64,000 nucleotides of DNA from Rhizomucor pusillus (taxonomy: Eukaryota; Mucoromycota; Mucoromycetes; Mucorales; Lichtheimiaceae), in contig FWWN02000668.1 in NCBI GenBank assembly GCA_900175165.2, forward strand, positions 124,001-188,000, written 5' to 3'. Position 1 is the stretch's first letter, and every line of letters begins with the position of its first letter. Made by a program: the position numbers and the translations under genes. Shown here piece after piece: positions 26,306-38,547 of this stretch. Under the pieces are notes generated by a model. It was not told the DNA's origin and did no database searches. It saw only the letters and a list, made by a program, of their open reading frames with translations.

Positions 26306-27013
26306 ATGGTAAATTGCATGCTTCAGCTCTGTGCCGGCTACGCAACCGGGGAAATCTGTCATTTTTGCTAGTTGTGCTGACCATATATACCTTGCTCGTT
26401 CGTTTCGTTCCGCAGGCCGATCAACTCACTGAAGAGCAGATTTCCGAGTACCGGGAAGCTTTCCAGCTGTTCGACCGAGATGGCGATGGCACCATTACTG
26501 CGGCAGAGCTTGGTGTTGTGCTGCGCTCCTTTGGCATGAACCCTGATGAAAGCGAGCTGAATGACATGGTACGGGATAAAAAGGGCGAGAACTTTTTTTT
26601 AACGGTGGTGGCATACTGATGAATGATCAATGAATGATTTATTGCAGGTAAACGACGTTGATGCGGATGGTAACGGTACCATCGACTTTCAAGAGTTCCT
26701 TGGACTCGTAGAGAACCTAAAGTCTGGTAACGAGAACGAAGATCTAGAGGAAGCATTCAGGTAAAAAATCAGAGGGAGACGCAGGTCAAGATCAACAACA
26801 ACAACAACTGAATTGAACTGATTTGATCTGAGCAGAGTATTTGATGCAGACGGCAATGGATTGATTGATCGCGAAGAACTTGCACGTGTCATGAGCTCTT
26901 TAAACGAACAGCTCTCTCAAGAAGAGTTAGACGCCATGATCCGAGAAGCAGATACAGACGGCGATGGTCAGATCAGCTTTGAAGAGTTCAAGGCAATGAT
27001 GGGAGCAAAGTGA
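26306..27013 (+). CDS. CMD1: Calmodulin
   Basis: This is a calcium sensor with four EF hands. The first coding exon is the ATG alone (26306-26308), followed by a 107-nt intron. Exon 2 begins [20 protein letters not shown], the near-invariant calmodulin start. Loops seen: [36 protein letters not shown] and [12 protein letters not shown], each with acidic or Gly residues at the required positions. Three further introns lie inside the coding region. TGA at 27011-27013 after FKAMMGAK; about 150 residues. Some positions ([19 protein letters not shown]) differ from the most conserved fungal calmodulin, so a calmodulin-like paralogue is possible. An intron directly after the ATG is typical of calmodulin genes. 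Confidence 0.9.
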
Positions 27014-27713
27014 AAAAGAAAGGAAAGAATGGAGCCAACATTGCAAAAGTCTTGATCATACAAATCCCCGTTGTACCATAGTCTCAATGTTTACTATCCT
27101 GTAAATTCTGTGCCATTGGACTGGCGTCTATTTTCGAGCGCCTCACCGTCGTGCATTCTACTGAAATATACATTCAGCTCACTACTGAAGAAGAATATGG
27201 TTCTAGAACACCGTTGTCGGATCATCTGTCTGTCTGTCATTATTTAAGATTGCCTCCAAATATTATTGCTGCTGCCAGAGTTTCCCGAAATTTAATGCTT
27301 ACATGCATACTCGATTGCATGAGGCATTGTATTTATGAATGAAGGCATTATTCAGAGACAGTTCTACAATGCAATTGATTTCTTTGTATGTATAACGGGT
27401 TAATTATCCCATTTGTGCTAATTTATTTCGTATACCAATTCCGAACCTATTATCCTAAATTGTGGAGAAGCATTGTTTGGGAAATCATGCATCTGGCGCT
27501 CCCTCCCTCGAACTGCCAATTCTGGTGGTCGTTGACCGCAAGTTGCACAATTGGCAAGGTATCGACGAGGCAACCTACATCATAGCACTGATCCGGCCAA
27601 ACTTGAGTCATTTAGCTGACCTTCAAAAACCGAGGCATACACATCCCCCAAACTTCGGGAAAATGGGATTTGCCCTTGGCGTTTTCTGCAAGGCGGTAGT
27701 TTTCTGATCGACA
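27014..27713. other. Intergenic upstream of THI20-like gene
   Basis: AT-rich spacer between calmodulin and the thiamine gene, both plus strand. I looked specifically for a TPP aptamer (CTGAGA followed by ACCTGAT) and found none here. No coding sequence was recognised. Confidence 0.45.
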
Positions 27714-29759
27714 TGTCACCCGGCAAGATCCCGAAAGTACTCACGATTGCAGGCAGCGACAGTGGCGGGTACGGATACAACGCTGGTCGTGAGATTCGTA
27801 TATGTTTGCTGGCAACGGGAATAACGCACGGACTTGTAGTGGAGCTGGTATCCAAGCAGACATAAAGACCCTTACGTCGCTGAACGTGTACGCAACTGCG
27901 GTTCTGACGTCTATTACGTCACAGAACACGCTCGGTGTGGATGGCATCCACGACCTGCCTCCCGAATTTGTGGAAAAGCAGCTCAATGCCGTCCTGAGCG
28001 ATATCGGTTCAGATGCAGTCAAGACCGGCATGCTCTCATCCGCACCCATCATCGAGACCGTCGCTAAAGTACTCAGGCAGTATCCCGAGTCTTCCCGATA
28101 CTTGGTCGTCGATCCAGTGATGGTGTCCACCAGCGGATCTAAACTTTTGGCGGATGGAGCCGTCCAGGCGTTCGCGGACCATCTAATCCCCATCACATAT
28201 CTGCTGACGCCCAATGTACCTGAGGCTGAAGTCTTGCTAGGTTTGCAGCAAGGGTCGATCAAAACACTCGAGGATATGTACGAAGCTGCTAAGCGCATTG
28301 GCGCTATGGGTGCTCAGTACGTCTTGGTTAAAGGTGGCCATTTGCCATTGGAACGCAGTGGAGAAAAGAAAGTAGTGGATGTTCTCTATGAATCGTCTAC
28401 TGAAACTGTCTATGAGATCGAAAATCCGTTCATCGCAACCAAGGACACGCACGGCACCGGATGCACTCTATCTTCTGCCATTGCCGGCGAGTTGGCGAAA
28501 GGCGCTGATGGTATGTAATAGCATATGATCGGAGCTAATCCTTTTTACTGACAGGAGGTCAACGATTTTACTTTCTAGCTCTCAGTGCTGTCAAGACCGC
28601 CACGACCTATATTCAGGATGCCATCGCCACATCCTTGGGCTTGATTGGTAAGGGCTCCGGTCCTGTAAACCACCTGCATAACATCAGAAGCATGCCTTAC
28701 ACAGGGTAAGTAAGCATTATCTGCGTCTTCTACAGCCAGCATTTCCATTATTTATGACCCGTCATGCAGACAAAGCTTCGTACAGGCACTCAAGAATTCA
28801 TTGCCCCCCGGTCTTTGGGACGAATTCATCAACCATCCTTTTGTGCGCGGAATGGCTGATGGAACTCTTGACAAGGAATCATTTATATTTTACATCAAGC
28901 AAGATTATCTCTATTTACAGCATTATGCTCGCAGCGCTGCTCTCGCCGCATACAAATGTGAGACCATTAATCACACTGGAAAAAAAAGGTTATATACTTG
29001 TTTGCTAACTAACTGTTACTCTTGAAGCTCCTACGATCGAGATGGCAGCTCGGAACGCCCGGATCGTGCTCCACATCCACGAAGAAATGCAGATGCATTT
29101 GAAGGTATATTGAGCTGCGGACAAGAGTTAGAAGACAGCTGCCTAACATTGAAATCCTAGTACTGCGAGCAATGGGGTATTAGCAAGGAAGATATCTTGA
29201 AAACTCCCGAGAGTGTATACAATGTAGCGTACACCCGATATGTCTTGGATAAAGGTAAATTTCTTACCATGCGAATTAATTATGCAGGAACCCTAAAACA
29301 CGCGGCTCTCGTTAGGTGCAACTGGCGACCAGCTTGATCTCCAAGTAGCCATGGCTCCTTGCTTGCTTGGTTACGGTGAAATTGGCGTCATGCTATACAA
29401 TGATCCCAATACAAAGAGAGGCAAGTCAGAAAAAGGGAGGAATTGAAATGATCAATACAGTTACTGAGACTCCACTTGAATCAGAGGGCAACCCTTACTG
29501 GACATGGATCAGAAACTACGCCGAAGACTCGTTCCAAGATGCTGTCAAGGCTGGCAAAGGTAAGGCAATCTGACGAAAAAAAGATAGCTGTACTGTTGTC
29601 GCAAGGAGTATTGATATGTTGGGAGTAGATTTATTGGAAGAACTAGCTATCCAACGAGTATCCACGTCGCCGGCGCGTTTCCGTGAAGCGTGCGAGATCT
29701 TTGAGCAAGCAACCCGGCTGGAAATTAGTTTCTGGGAAATGGGTCTCAAGCGCCAGTGA
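27714..29759 (+). CDS. THI20: Bifunctional HMP/HMP-P kinase and TenA (THI20/21-like)
   Basis: The N-terminal ThiD half phosphorylates HMP and HMP-P to HMP-PP for thiamine synthesis; the C-terminal TenA half salvages thiamine breakdown products. ATG 27714 starts MSPGKIPKVLTIAGSDSGG. A 69-nt intron completes AGSDSGGGAGIQADIKTLTS, the substrate-binding start of ThiD. Further ThiD motifs: ITSQNTLGVDGIHDLP, DAVKTGMLSSAPII, YLVVDPVMVSTSGSKLL, YLLTPNVPEAEVLLGL, YVLVKGGHLP and KDTHGTGCTLSSAIAGELAK (anion hole and catalytic region). The TenA half follows: LWDEFINHPFVRGMADGTLD, FIFYIKQDYLYLQHYARSAA, CEQWGISKED, MAPCLLGYGEIGVMLYND and YWTWIRNYAEDSFQDAVKAG. Stop at 29757-29759. The domain order matches yeast THI20/21/22. 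It is convergent with the transporter gene, leaving about 94 bp between stops. Confidence 0.93.
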
Positions 29760-29853
29760 GTTCCCCGTTGTATTATAATTATTATTGTGAAAAATTTAAC
29801 AAGAATAATGAAAAAGAAAAGAGATGCCGTAGTCTAGATAGACAAACGAGCTG

Positions 29854-31893
29854 CTAGGCTTCGCTGGAAACTTGTTCAGACTTGTCAACTTTGAGGCGCT
29901 TCATATCACCGTTCAGCCACAGACACGGCAGAGAGCCGACGCACATGAGAACTGCTGATGCGATTAGCGAGTTGTGCATATTTCCTGGAGGATTCGCATC
30001 AGGTCCTGCGCGCAGCGTATCCGAGATAACTGTAAAGATGAGCATGGATATAGATATAGAAGCCCAGATCAGATTGGAAACTAGTGATTCTGGTATAGGG
30101 TACATTACTGGTATGTGCCAAATGTATAAATAATAGTTAGTGTGTGGTTGGCAGGACTGCAGGGATGGATGAAATTGGATACATTACATTCACATGCGTA
30201 TTCCAGTTGAATCGGGAGCAAGCCCATGGCGAAGAAACCGATAAGCATAATGGCAATCACAAGAACACCATATGCATTAGGTACAACTACATATGTATGT
30301 AAAACGGTTTAGAGATTCAAAAGCATAAATCCATCATGTACACTTACTTTCGAATATCAGCATTATATAAGTCGTGCAGAGCATTGGCGTGAACATCTTG
30401 AGGATCATCAGATGCTGAAAACTTCTTCCAGCCCAGTATCCGGTCATGGCTACAAAAGTGATGATTAGATGGGGAGTAGGGAACTAGATAAATGGATCCA
30501 GCAGATATGTTTACATTACCTCCTCCAAGGTAGCCAGCTATGGCAGAAAGCGAGCCAGCGAGACCAGTTTGCGACTCCGTGTAGCCATACGGCGCTGCTG
30601 CTTGAACAACAGTTACAGAAATGGAAAAGAACATACCAGCGTTGAAAGAGGTGATGATAGCGATAGTCCAAAACTGAGCGTTACGCACCAACGTTCTCAT
30701 ACCGTCCCAAACGCTAGTGCGGCTCGCGCACGCACTCGCTGAAGGCGCTTCTTTGGGTTTCTTTGGCATCATCAAAAGAGGGACAGCAGCCACCGTAGAT
30801 ATAACAGCTACGATGATGAACTACGGCATATGTAAATTAGAGCTTTAACCATCCTCCCTAAACTTTGCTGTATGATCACCGTACTTACAGATCTCGGTGT
30901 TTCCTCAGGCACTCGAGCCAACAGCGGGCCAGCAACGGGTATAACAATTTGTCCAATGGAAAGAGCTACATACGTGTACATCCGTTTAGGTGAGATACGA
31001 AAAAAAGGAAGCAGTATAGTTGCGGAATGTTTCCTCTGCTGCACACTTTTACCTGTGAGCATGTTACCAAGACCGCGATCGGCAGGCGCAAACCATAAAG
31101 CTACGAACTATATCGTATGGATAACTCGCCCGGTTACTGATATTATCAAAAGTGGCAACAATGAGAAAGAGAAAGAGATGCATGTTTGTACCTTGGCGGA
31201 TATGCTGCAGCGAGGAAATATTAGAATTGTTTGATATCATGCGAGTTAATGGGGGAAAGCATAAAGCACCTACTTGTAAACAAAGGGGCCGCCTATGCTT
31301 GCTATAATTTGACCCAGAAGCACGACCGGATACCGATGCGCAGGGTCTGCAACTATGGAAAGACACCGAATCCAGCAACCGAGGACGTTCATGACTGCCG
31401 AAAATATCAACTGCAAAAGAAGAGGACACAATGGTCTGTAAAAACGGCTCTCAGCTGGACTCCGCAGACAGTGAATACTTACGCATGCTTTTATGCCGAA
31501 CCTCTCGTAAGACCAGACACAAACGATAGAAAATATGCAGTTTGCAATTGCTGAAGTGTTTGATAACCAGTTGACCTGTGTAAGGTTTGCATTCATCCAG
31601 TCAGCCGTGGTGATAGCAGCGCTGGATGCCGTCTGCCACATTATCGTGCATGCAGCGTTGTGTAAACTGATGCATACGGTGAAAACCCAGGCGATCCACG
31701 TCGTTTTGCCACCAAAATCGATGCTGGGAGCAGTGGCCGCGACCGAGGGCCGCTTCTCGAGTACAACCGCGCTGTCTAGATTATCGAATTTGCTGCTGCT
31801 TTTGTGTGCCACTTTTGTGTCCACAACAGGATTTAATTCGGCACGGTCATGATTGTTTGCCGGGTTGGATATTGACGTATTCACTCCCTCCAT
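29854..31893 (-). CDS. MFS transporter, FLVCR (SLC49)-like
   Basis: The first exon (ATG 31893) encodes a hydrophilic N-terminus, then WIAWVFTVCISLHNAACTIM, WMNANLTQVNWLSNTSAIAN and VCVWSYERFGIK, which resemble the FLVCR/SLC49 group. Later exons give CWIRCLSI, DPAHRYPVVLLGQIIASIGG, ALSIGQIVIPVAGPLLARVP, PLLMMPKKPKEAP, NAQFWTIAIITSFNAGMFFS and YTESQTGLAGSLSAIAGYLG. The last exon has two more spans and ends at 29854. Animal FLVCR proteins move choline, ethanolamine or heme-related cargo; the fungal substrate is not known to me. Its place next to a thiamine gene makes a vitamin or precursor cargo thinkable, but that is inference. Many short introns. Confidence 0.82.
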
Positions 31894-33593
31894 TCTGGCT
31901 TTTCAGCTACGGATGGATAAGTATACTGTAAGCGACAAGTTGAAAGAAGCAAGACGTTTGCTTGCAGTGTATGTTCCAAATAAAAGAAAAAGTACTCAAG
32001 AAAAAACAGGTCCGTCTGTTATCAATAAATGTATGAAAAAAAAAGAAAAAAGAAAAAAAGAAAGAGAGAAAGAGGAAAGAACGGGAGCGATCATATCCAG
32101 GGTGTTTAGGGGTGAAGCTTTTGATATTTAGAGGCGAAGATGATGCTCTTCTTAGGGATCGATTTAAAATGCAGAGCTCTTTTATGCGTGAACCTATAGC
32201 CTTTAATAATCTAGATATACAACAGTCATCAAGAGAGGACACGATGCCGGCAGGAGTTCTAAAAAACAACCTGCACCAGACCTTGCGGAGCTCTGCTGAT
32301 ACTTTTATGCGTCGATATCTCCGCTTTCCATGCCTGGGCCGTGTATAACCGGAGGTCAGTTCCCATGACCTTTGCTGGTGCCCACATCGACAGAGGAGAA
32401 GATAATATAGAATGGACGGCTACTAGCAAAGATGAGCAAAATCAGGGTCGTATATGTATTGGCGTACTAACTGGAGATTTATTGTCTGCTTAATTATCGA
32501 TGGAACTGCAACTCGTTGAGATGCCGATATTTAGTGCTAGCATTGCAGCGCTGCTACAGAAAAGGAATTATGTATACGCCATATGCCTCTACCGGTTCTC
32601 CGGCACATTCACGCTTTACAGTTTCATCATGTTTAAATAGGGAAAACACTCCTGACAGGCTGTGTAATAAGATTTTGCTCCCGATGCACGATACGTATAA
32701 TATTAGCTTGCGCCGCTGATGGAACGCCGACAGAGACGTCTCGATTTTATAGCGGGGTAGATCTCTGGATGCCCATCTCGGTCTTTACGTACCCATTTCT
32801 TTCTTCCGAGTTTTAATAACTAATGTGTTTCATTATCTTATTCATTTCAATCGCTTATTCCATTAACAAAATCATATACATTTAGGGCACTATGAATCCA
32901 TTTCTCTAACTTCTTCATATACTCTGTATGGTGACGAGTGTGACATAGCAGTAGAGAGTGGTATGTCCGATAATGGACAAAGACAGTAAATACTGCGAAG
33001 CTCCTGTAAGGTTCTATATTAGGTCACCACAGCTTTATATACTTCTATCAGATCGGTAATGACAAAAATCCGTTTCATTCTCTTCTTTCTCTTTTACAAC
33101 CTTAGATGCCACACCCTGTATGCAAAAAGAGCTATTTAGAGCAAAGACTCCACTGAATAGCTATCAAAAATACCATAATCTGTATACAGAACGAATCCTC
33201 TACCTCCTGACGAATCGAATCACGCTAAAATTAGGATAGGATGCGAAGCGTTTTTTTGCGAAACAAATGATCCCGTTGCTGAAGGTTGTTTGGCAAGCAA
33301 AATCGACAATGGGAAGCGGATGTCACTACGTTGGAGGAGGATGATACGGAGGTTGTTTACGCCGCCAATAAAAGTCAAGGTCAATTGCTTCCGCCGTGCA
33401 TGTCTGTATTGCTGCACCAAAGAAAATTAACAGCTCGGGAGGCCAGCTTATCAAAATAAAATTGTTAGTCTTTTCAATGCTTACGATACCCACGGTGTAT
33501 GTTATCATATCATTGGTTTGCTGATGCTATTTATTCTCAAGACCATTTCCACTTGTTTCGTATGTAAAACTAAAAATGACTATAGCCCCTTTA
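31894..33593. other. Gene-poor interval
   Basis: This begins with the transporter's upstream region, including an A/G-rich run (about 32036-32075). The only longer frame is at 32112-32348 (plus), without recognisable similarity. A minus-strand hydrophobic stretch near 33326-33508 could belong to the unknown gene family just to the right, but I cannot join it with confidence. Confidence 0.4.
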
Positions 33594-34291
33594 TTAGAAG
33601 GTAGCATATTGTACGTTAACAGAAGTATTGATGCATTGTTGAATGAGAATTTGGTTTGTTACTTCGATGTCCGTTAGATAACCTAGTATTGTAATTGGCG
33701 CAAAGGCGAAATAAATTAAGTCTACTTTTTCATCTCGCTGACTACAATGGTCACTGGTCCAAGAGCAGTATAGCTGATCAGTTTGGGAGTACCGCATCAA
33801 TCTGACTGCCTCATATACCTATCAGCACCGCCAGCACTAACACGACCCCAATGGCAGCCCGCATTTGGCAAAAGAGCTTTCTCCGTTTGTCTAGCTTCAT
33901 GCGATACTCATGGTCTGTTTGTAACACTGAGCTGGCTGAGGAGCAAGGAGCATGAGTGAATAATGTCGCGCATACAGCCGACGATTTTTTCCTCTTGGTT
34001 ACCATGCTTTTCATCGTGTAACTGTGAGTTATCAACATCAATTGCACGGTGCATGTCGTTCATCATATGCCACAGCATGGACTCTGTGCCTGGTTCCATC
34101 GAGTCCTTTCGTGACTGTGGCCGTTGTAGCTGGTCGGCAGTGGTGATAGTGGTGCTTGAAGCTCTGTTGTGAGGAACTGCTGCTTCAAAACTCGGCATTC
34201 TTATTCCAGATGGCTTGCCACGTCGCTCTCGACCACGCTTGCTCGGAAAGATAGAAGAAAAGGGTCCTAGCTCCTCACATGCGCAACACAC
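33594..34291 (-). CDS. Unknown gene, copy A of an inverted pair
   Basis: I do not recognise the family. Minus-strand frames read MPSFEAAVPHNRASSTTITT, MLWHMMNDMHRAIDVDNSQL, then in another frame SASSVLQTDHEYRMKLDKRR and a hydrophobic stretch MRAAIGVVLVLAVLIGI, then in a third frame MRYSQTDQLYCSWTSDHCSQ. The frame changes may be introns: an ATAG|GTAT junction before the last block is shared with copy B. If so, the product would be a small protein with one membrane-like span near its C-terminus. The matching, more damaged copy B lies at about 34690-35060 on the opposite strand. Whether copy A is an intact gene or a pseudogene cannot be settled from sequence. Confidence 0.35.
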
Positions 34292-35060
34292 TCAGCATTT
34301 AGGACATGTGGTTTTTCCATCCAGCTGCTCTAGCATCTAGGTCTCTTTTAAAATGAAACCAGCAATCGATAGGCAGCAGTAACGCTCGGAATTTTGCTTC
34401 TTCTGATATATGATATTCACTGTAGCATTTCTGCTCCATCCCTGTGTAGGATATTTATTGTTTTCGAGATAAATATATTTTTGCATAAATCATGTTTACG
34501 TTGCTGTGTTGAGTCTTAGATCTCTCAAATGAATTGGCTGTACCTACATAATACAGAGCATTTCAGTGAACTCGACCTTATATAGTAAATTTGCTTGTTA
34601 TGTTTTTGGAACTTTAGTTGCTCTGCGATCAAATAGCTTATTATTTCTTCACTGATGCAGCAGATCGAGCCACCAAAGAGTCTACCTCGTGAAGCCAGTG
34701 GTCGCAATCACATATTATTCGATGGAACACAGTATGTAATACATGTTATGGCATACGATAAACTATATGCATCGAATGATCGATGTTAATTGGCATTGCT
34801 GCGATAGTGACCAACAAAAGCGAGCTGCATGCATCTTGGAGGGTTCTCATGGATCACATGCCGCCCTCAGCCAGCTCAGTGTTACAAACAGACAAAGGCT
34901 GTTTGCCTATAGCACAGGCTGCCATTGGAATATGCATTGGTGCTTATAGGTATGAAGTAATGCGTTGTAGCACTCCCAAGCTGGTTCACTATTCATCACC
35001 GTTTAATAGCTCTCACTGACCATTGTCGTCATTGAGATGAAAAGACAGACTCCATTTATC
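33700..35060. repeat. Diverged inverted duplication
   Basis: The minus strand of about 33700-34180 matches the plus strand of about 34690-35060 over several hundred bases with substitutions and gaps. The best block is a 29-bp perfect match: 33913-33941 is the reverse complement of 34865-34893 (core CAGCTCAGTGTTACAAACAG). Other matching blocks encode MLWHMMNDMHRAIDV versus MLWHTINYMHRMIDV, and SASSVLQTD in both. The central spacer is roughly 0.5 kb. No terminal repeats or target-site duplications were recognised. Confidence 0.7.
34690..35060 (+). pseudogene. Copy B of the unknown inverted pair, likely decayed
   Basis: Plus-strand fragments read MLWHTINYMHRMIDVNWHCC, then in another frame PSASSVLQTDKGCLPIAQAA and IGICIGAYRYEVMRC. 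They align with copy A, but the hydrophobic span is shortened and frames break repeatedly, with stops such as after NSSH at about 35017. This looks like a decaying duplicate. Confidence 0.5.
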
Positions 35061-35905
35061 ATCAGTATTAAACTCTATTTCACGCATCAAAAAGCCAAAT
35101 TCTTAAATTGTGACGTTATGGAGAAATAACCGGAAATGACAGCAATATTTGGACTAGTGTATGCAGATCTGCAAACGTATGGATCAAGTAGATTGGGCTG
35201 CTTATACTTCTTGCGCAGCATGTAATAATTACAAGTTGCCTGACTTGGCTGCATGCAGAAAACCCGACAAATGAGGGGAACGCACAACTGTTATGTAAGA
35301 TTATCTTTGTCGATGGATACAGCAACGAGTTGATTAACATTTCGTTGCTGTTGAGGAGTAATAGTGGATATACGTAATCTGAGTCTATACAGCAACAACA
35401 AGCAGACGATCCAACGAGATAAAATGGAAGGGGGAAGGGGTAGGGTGGAGACCATTATTGTTGCAGACAATTGCGCTCATGATCGGTGTTGAGTATTTGC
35501 GACCGCCAAGCCAAAGGGAAATTAGAGCATGTATATTTTTGGTGTCAAGAACCCTGCATATGGATTGCATCAGCCTCGTACTCCTCTTCACCTCAGACGT
35601 GTGTAGGAGGTGCAGTGTATACGCAATTTTTATGGGGCTAAAAGGGCTAAAGGGGCTAAAGGGGTTCAAGGGGTTCAGTCTGGGAGATGCTGCTGAAGAG
35701 AACGTGCAGTCTGGAGTTTGCGACATTGAAGGTAGTAGCCACCGAACTCCGTAATATGCTCGTAACTGAACGAGAGTGTATGTGTGAGAAAGAGAGAGAG
35801 AGAGATAAGGCTCTCATTTTATTTATTCTTTTTTTCATTTTAGCAGTAATAATAGTAATATGGATAGTAAGAGGCGGGATGTTGTAATTTTTTTGAACAG
35901 CAATG
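35061..35905. other. Intergenic with a 9-bp tandem repeat
   Basis: No gene was recognised. The interval contains five 9-bp units at 35634-35678 and a GA-rich run at about 35790-35806, and it ends at the 3' flank of the IQ-motif gene. Confidence 0.45.
35634..35678 (+). repeat. Short tandem repeat, five 9-bp units
   Basis: Units GGGGCTAAA, AGGGCTAAA, GGGGCTAAA, GGGGTTCAA and GGGGTTCAG follow each other without gaps. They are slightly diverged, with the last two forming a variant. Being a multiple of three, the run stays open in frame, but no gene is supported around it. Confidence 0.8.
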
Positions 35906-38547
35906 TCATGATGGAATCCTACGAGCGGTGGTGCTCATCCGACTTGACGGTCTTGTTGCTTGTGAAGTTGGTACAATAGTGCGGCGTACTGGTGGTAAGT
36001 TATTGCTTGACAATGGAGTGACTGATTTGGAAAGGCGGCTTGAAGACTGGCGGAGCAGCGTGGATGATTTGGGAGGAGGTTGGGGGTCCTTGGGGTTAGT
36101 AGCGGCAGAAGACTTGCCCAGAATTCTGGGCTTGGTCCTTGCAGAACTGGGATGCGCTGCTGCTGTTGATGCTCGTACTTTATTTGATGATGATGTGGAT
36201 TTGGCTCCAGTCGATTGCGATCCAGGATTCTTGTTCCTCTTTAGCGATTCGATTTCCTGCAATGCATCGTCGAGTTTCCGTTGCAAGGCGATTTTGTATT
36301 CCTCTTCCTTCCGGGATGCTGCCTTCTGTGCCTGCTGCATATCCTGTAACTGTGCAACCACGCCGGAAACAATCTTCTCCAGTTCTGTCCGAGCCTTGAT
36401 CTCATGCTGTAATCGATCTTCCAGAGGATGGATTATCGACAATGCCTGATCCATTCTGCGTTCATATGTACGACGCATGCTAACTTCCTGCTCGATACGG
36501 TTGTACAAAACTTTCTGCTGTTGATCGATCAGAACGGTCATATCCTCCATAGCTTTTTCGAAAGCTGTTCTCATTGCAGTTTCCTCACGCAATCGCTGCT
36601 CCAGCTGGGAGATACGCTGTTCCATCTTCTGCATAGTCCGTGACTGAGATTTACTGTATAAATGTGCCAGATCGAATAAAAGTCTTCGAGAAGGACCGAG
36701 ATTTCCGGACGAAGCACGCTCCTTTCGAAGCTTGTAGCCTCTCCATGCAGCCTGTATTTTGGTGGCAGCTGCATCGCGGAGCTCTTTGCGCTCAACTATA
36801 CATTCTTGTTCCTTTTCTGAGAGTGGCAGAAACACGGATGCAGATTCTATAGGCAGTTCTCCTTCCAGGTCCTCCTCCTCCTCCTCGTAACCTTCGTCGC
36901 TGGTTATATAAGTGAAGCTGGTTGCGCATCGCTGCCGCTGGCTGAGGACCGATGAAGAGTATCTGGAGCGATTGAGTTTGATGAAAACAACTCGAGATGC
37001 ACATGAAGAATCGTTGTCGCTGTCAAAGCTGCATACATCGTCCCCGATGGGTTCCGATTCACTGTAAAAAACTGGTAACTCCCATTCGTCATCCACCAAA
37101 GTTTCCGTTTGCGCCGAATGCATAACATTACGTCGTGGGGTATCTAAAGGCAAAATTTGTTAAGCTTTTTTCTTTTTTTTTTTTTCTCGGGGCTGAAAAA
37201 TCTCGGGCAATATATATCCCACGTTACCTTGGTGACAGGCTTTGCGCTTGCCATGCGTAACGGTTGGGCGTACAAGTTGGTGATCGACGCCGTTTCCTGT
37301 GACACCAACATGTTCATGCCGTTTTTGTGAGCAGCTCCTCAGGAACGAGGACGGGCCAACAGGGTCAGCTGCAGCGTCCAACGGCGTTCGTCGCCCAGGT
37401 CGAATGATAGTGGCAGTGGAATCACAAGACATCTTCCGGGACCTGGGATTGCTATTGTTACCTTTCACTGCCGCAGCAGGATTGGCTCGGGCGGGCAATT
37501 GAAGAGGGGAAAGACCACTGTCATCCACTAGTTGCATGACTTCATCCTGGTACTCGTCATCATCGAAATCGTGGCGCTCAAATCTGGAGGGCGGTTCCTT
37601 GTGATGATTCGAATAGGTTCCGCGCTGGGGCATGTGACCAGATTGGGTATCCATGCGGGTGTCTGCGTAAGACGAGGTTATAGATTCGATGAATTTATCC
37701 AACTGATCATCGCCCGCGAGATCGGTGACTGGATCTGTTATCCATGAACAAGATGAGAATGCAGAGTTTTCGTGCGAGGAGAAATTGTACATGTTGTGCT
37801 CTGAGCCATCCGTCGAGGATGCTTCATTGCCGGATATTGAGTAGGATGTGTTCATTGTGGTTAGCGTTGCAAAGGAGGATTCGTCAAAGAATGAGTAGGC
37901 GTTGTCGTTGTTGCTGTCGAGATATGCAAGCTGTCTCAATCTAGCTTTCGAAGGGAACTCGTATCGATACTGTTCCGGTGCTAGGTTCTGAGGAACAATG
38001 GCAGCCTCTTGGTCAATGTCGTCGTTGTCATTGTCATCATAGAGATGATACGACTGTTGCCGAGAAACGGCGTGGTAGAGCGAAGATCGTGTGCCGCGAA
38101 TGGTGAAAGAGAATTGTTGTTGGAAAAGAAAAGAAAAAAAGAGAGAGAGAAAAAAGAGAAAGGCAAGAAGGCGTATGCAAGGTGTTGGAGGAAATAAAAA
38201 GCAAGTGTCAAAAAAACATAAAACACCGATTAAGAGTGGAGGAGCCCGCCGTTTTTTGTATGCATATGTATGTCAGGACACATTTTCGAATATAGAAAAG
38301 GGAAATAGACAGACGAACATGAGTAATGCTTCCAAATAAGCCCATATAATGGCGAACCAGATTCGTACCACTCACTGCCTCTAATCCACGTACCCCCACT
38401 TACCCCAACCTGCGATCCCGTTCCGACCACGTTGCTTACCTGATCTGAATGGTAGAAATTTACTAATACTTTGTCATCCGCGACCAGCGACGATGGATGG
38501 CAAAGCATGATTGGTTCAATATTAGAATGACTGTAATCAGTTGGCAT
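35906..38547 (-). CDS. IQ-motif, coiled-coil protein of unknown function
   Basis: ATG 38547 starts MPTDYSHSNIEPIMLCHPSS; a roughly 370-nt intron with a purine-rich run leads to an Asn/Asp-rich exon (YHLYDDNDNDDIDQEAAIVP) and on to 37240. A further intron joins CHQ to DTPRRNVMHSAQTE, the 3' exon of about 410 residues. This holds one clear calmodulin-binding IQ motif (AATKIQAAWRGYKLRKER), then about 150 residues of coiled coil with heptads (EQRISQLEQRLREETAMRTA, LEDRLQHEIKARTELEKIV), and a basic Ser/Pro/Arg-rich tail. Such a layout suggests a cytoskeletal or scaffold protein regulated by calmodulin, but I cannot assign a family. Stop at 35906-35908. The start exon is the least certain part. Confidence 0.7.

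Noticed and set aside
27014..27713. TPP riboswitch upstream of the THI20-like gene
   Set aside because: No CTGAGA/ACCTGAT pair with correct spacing on either strand.
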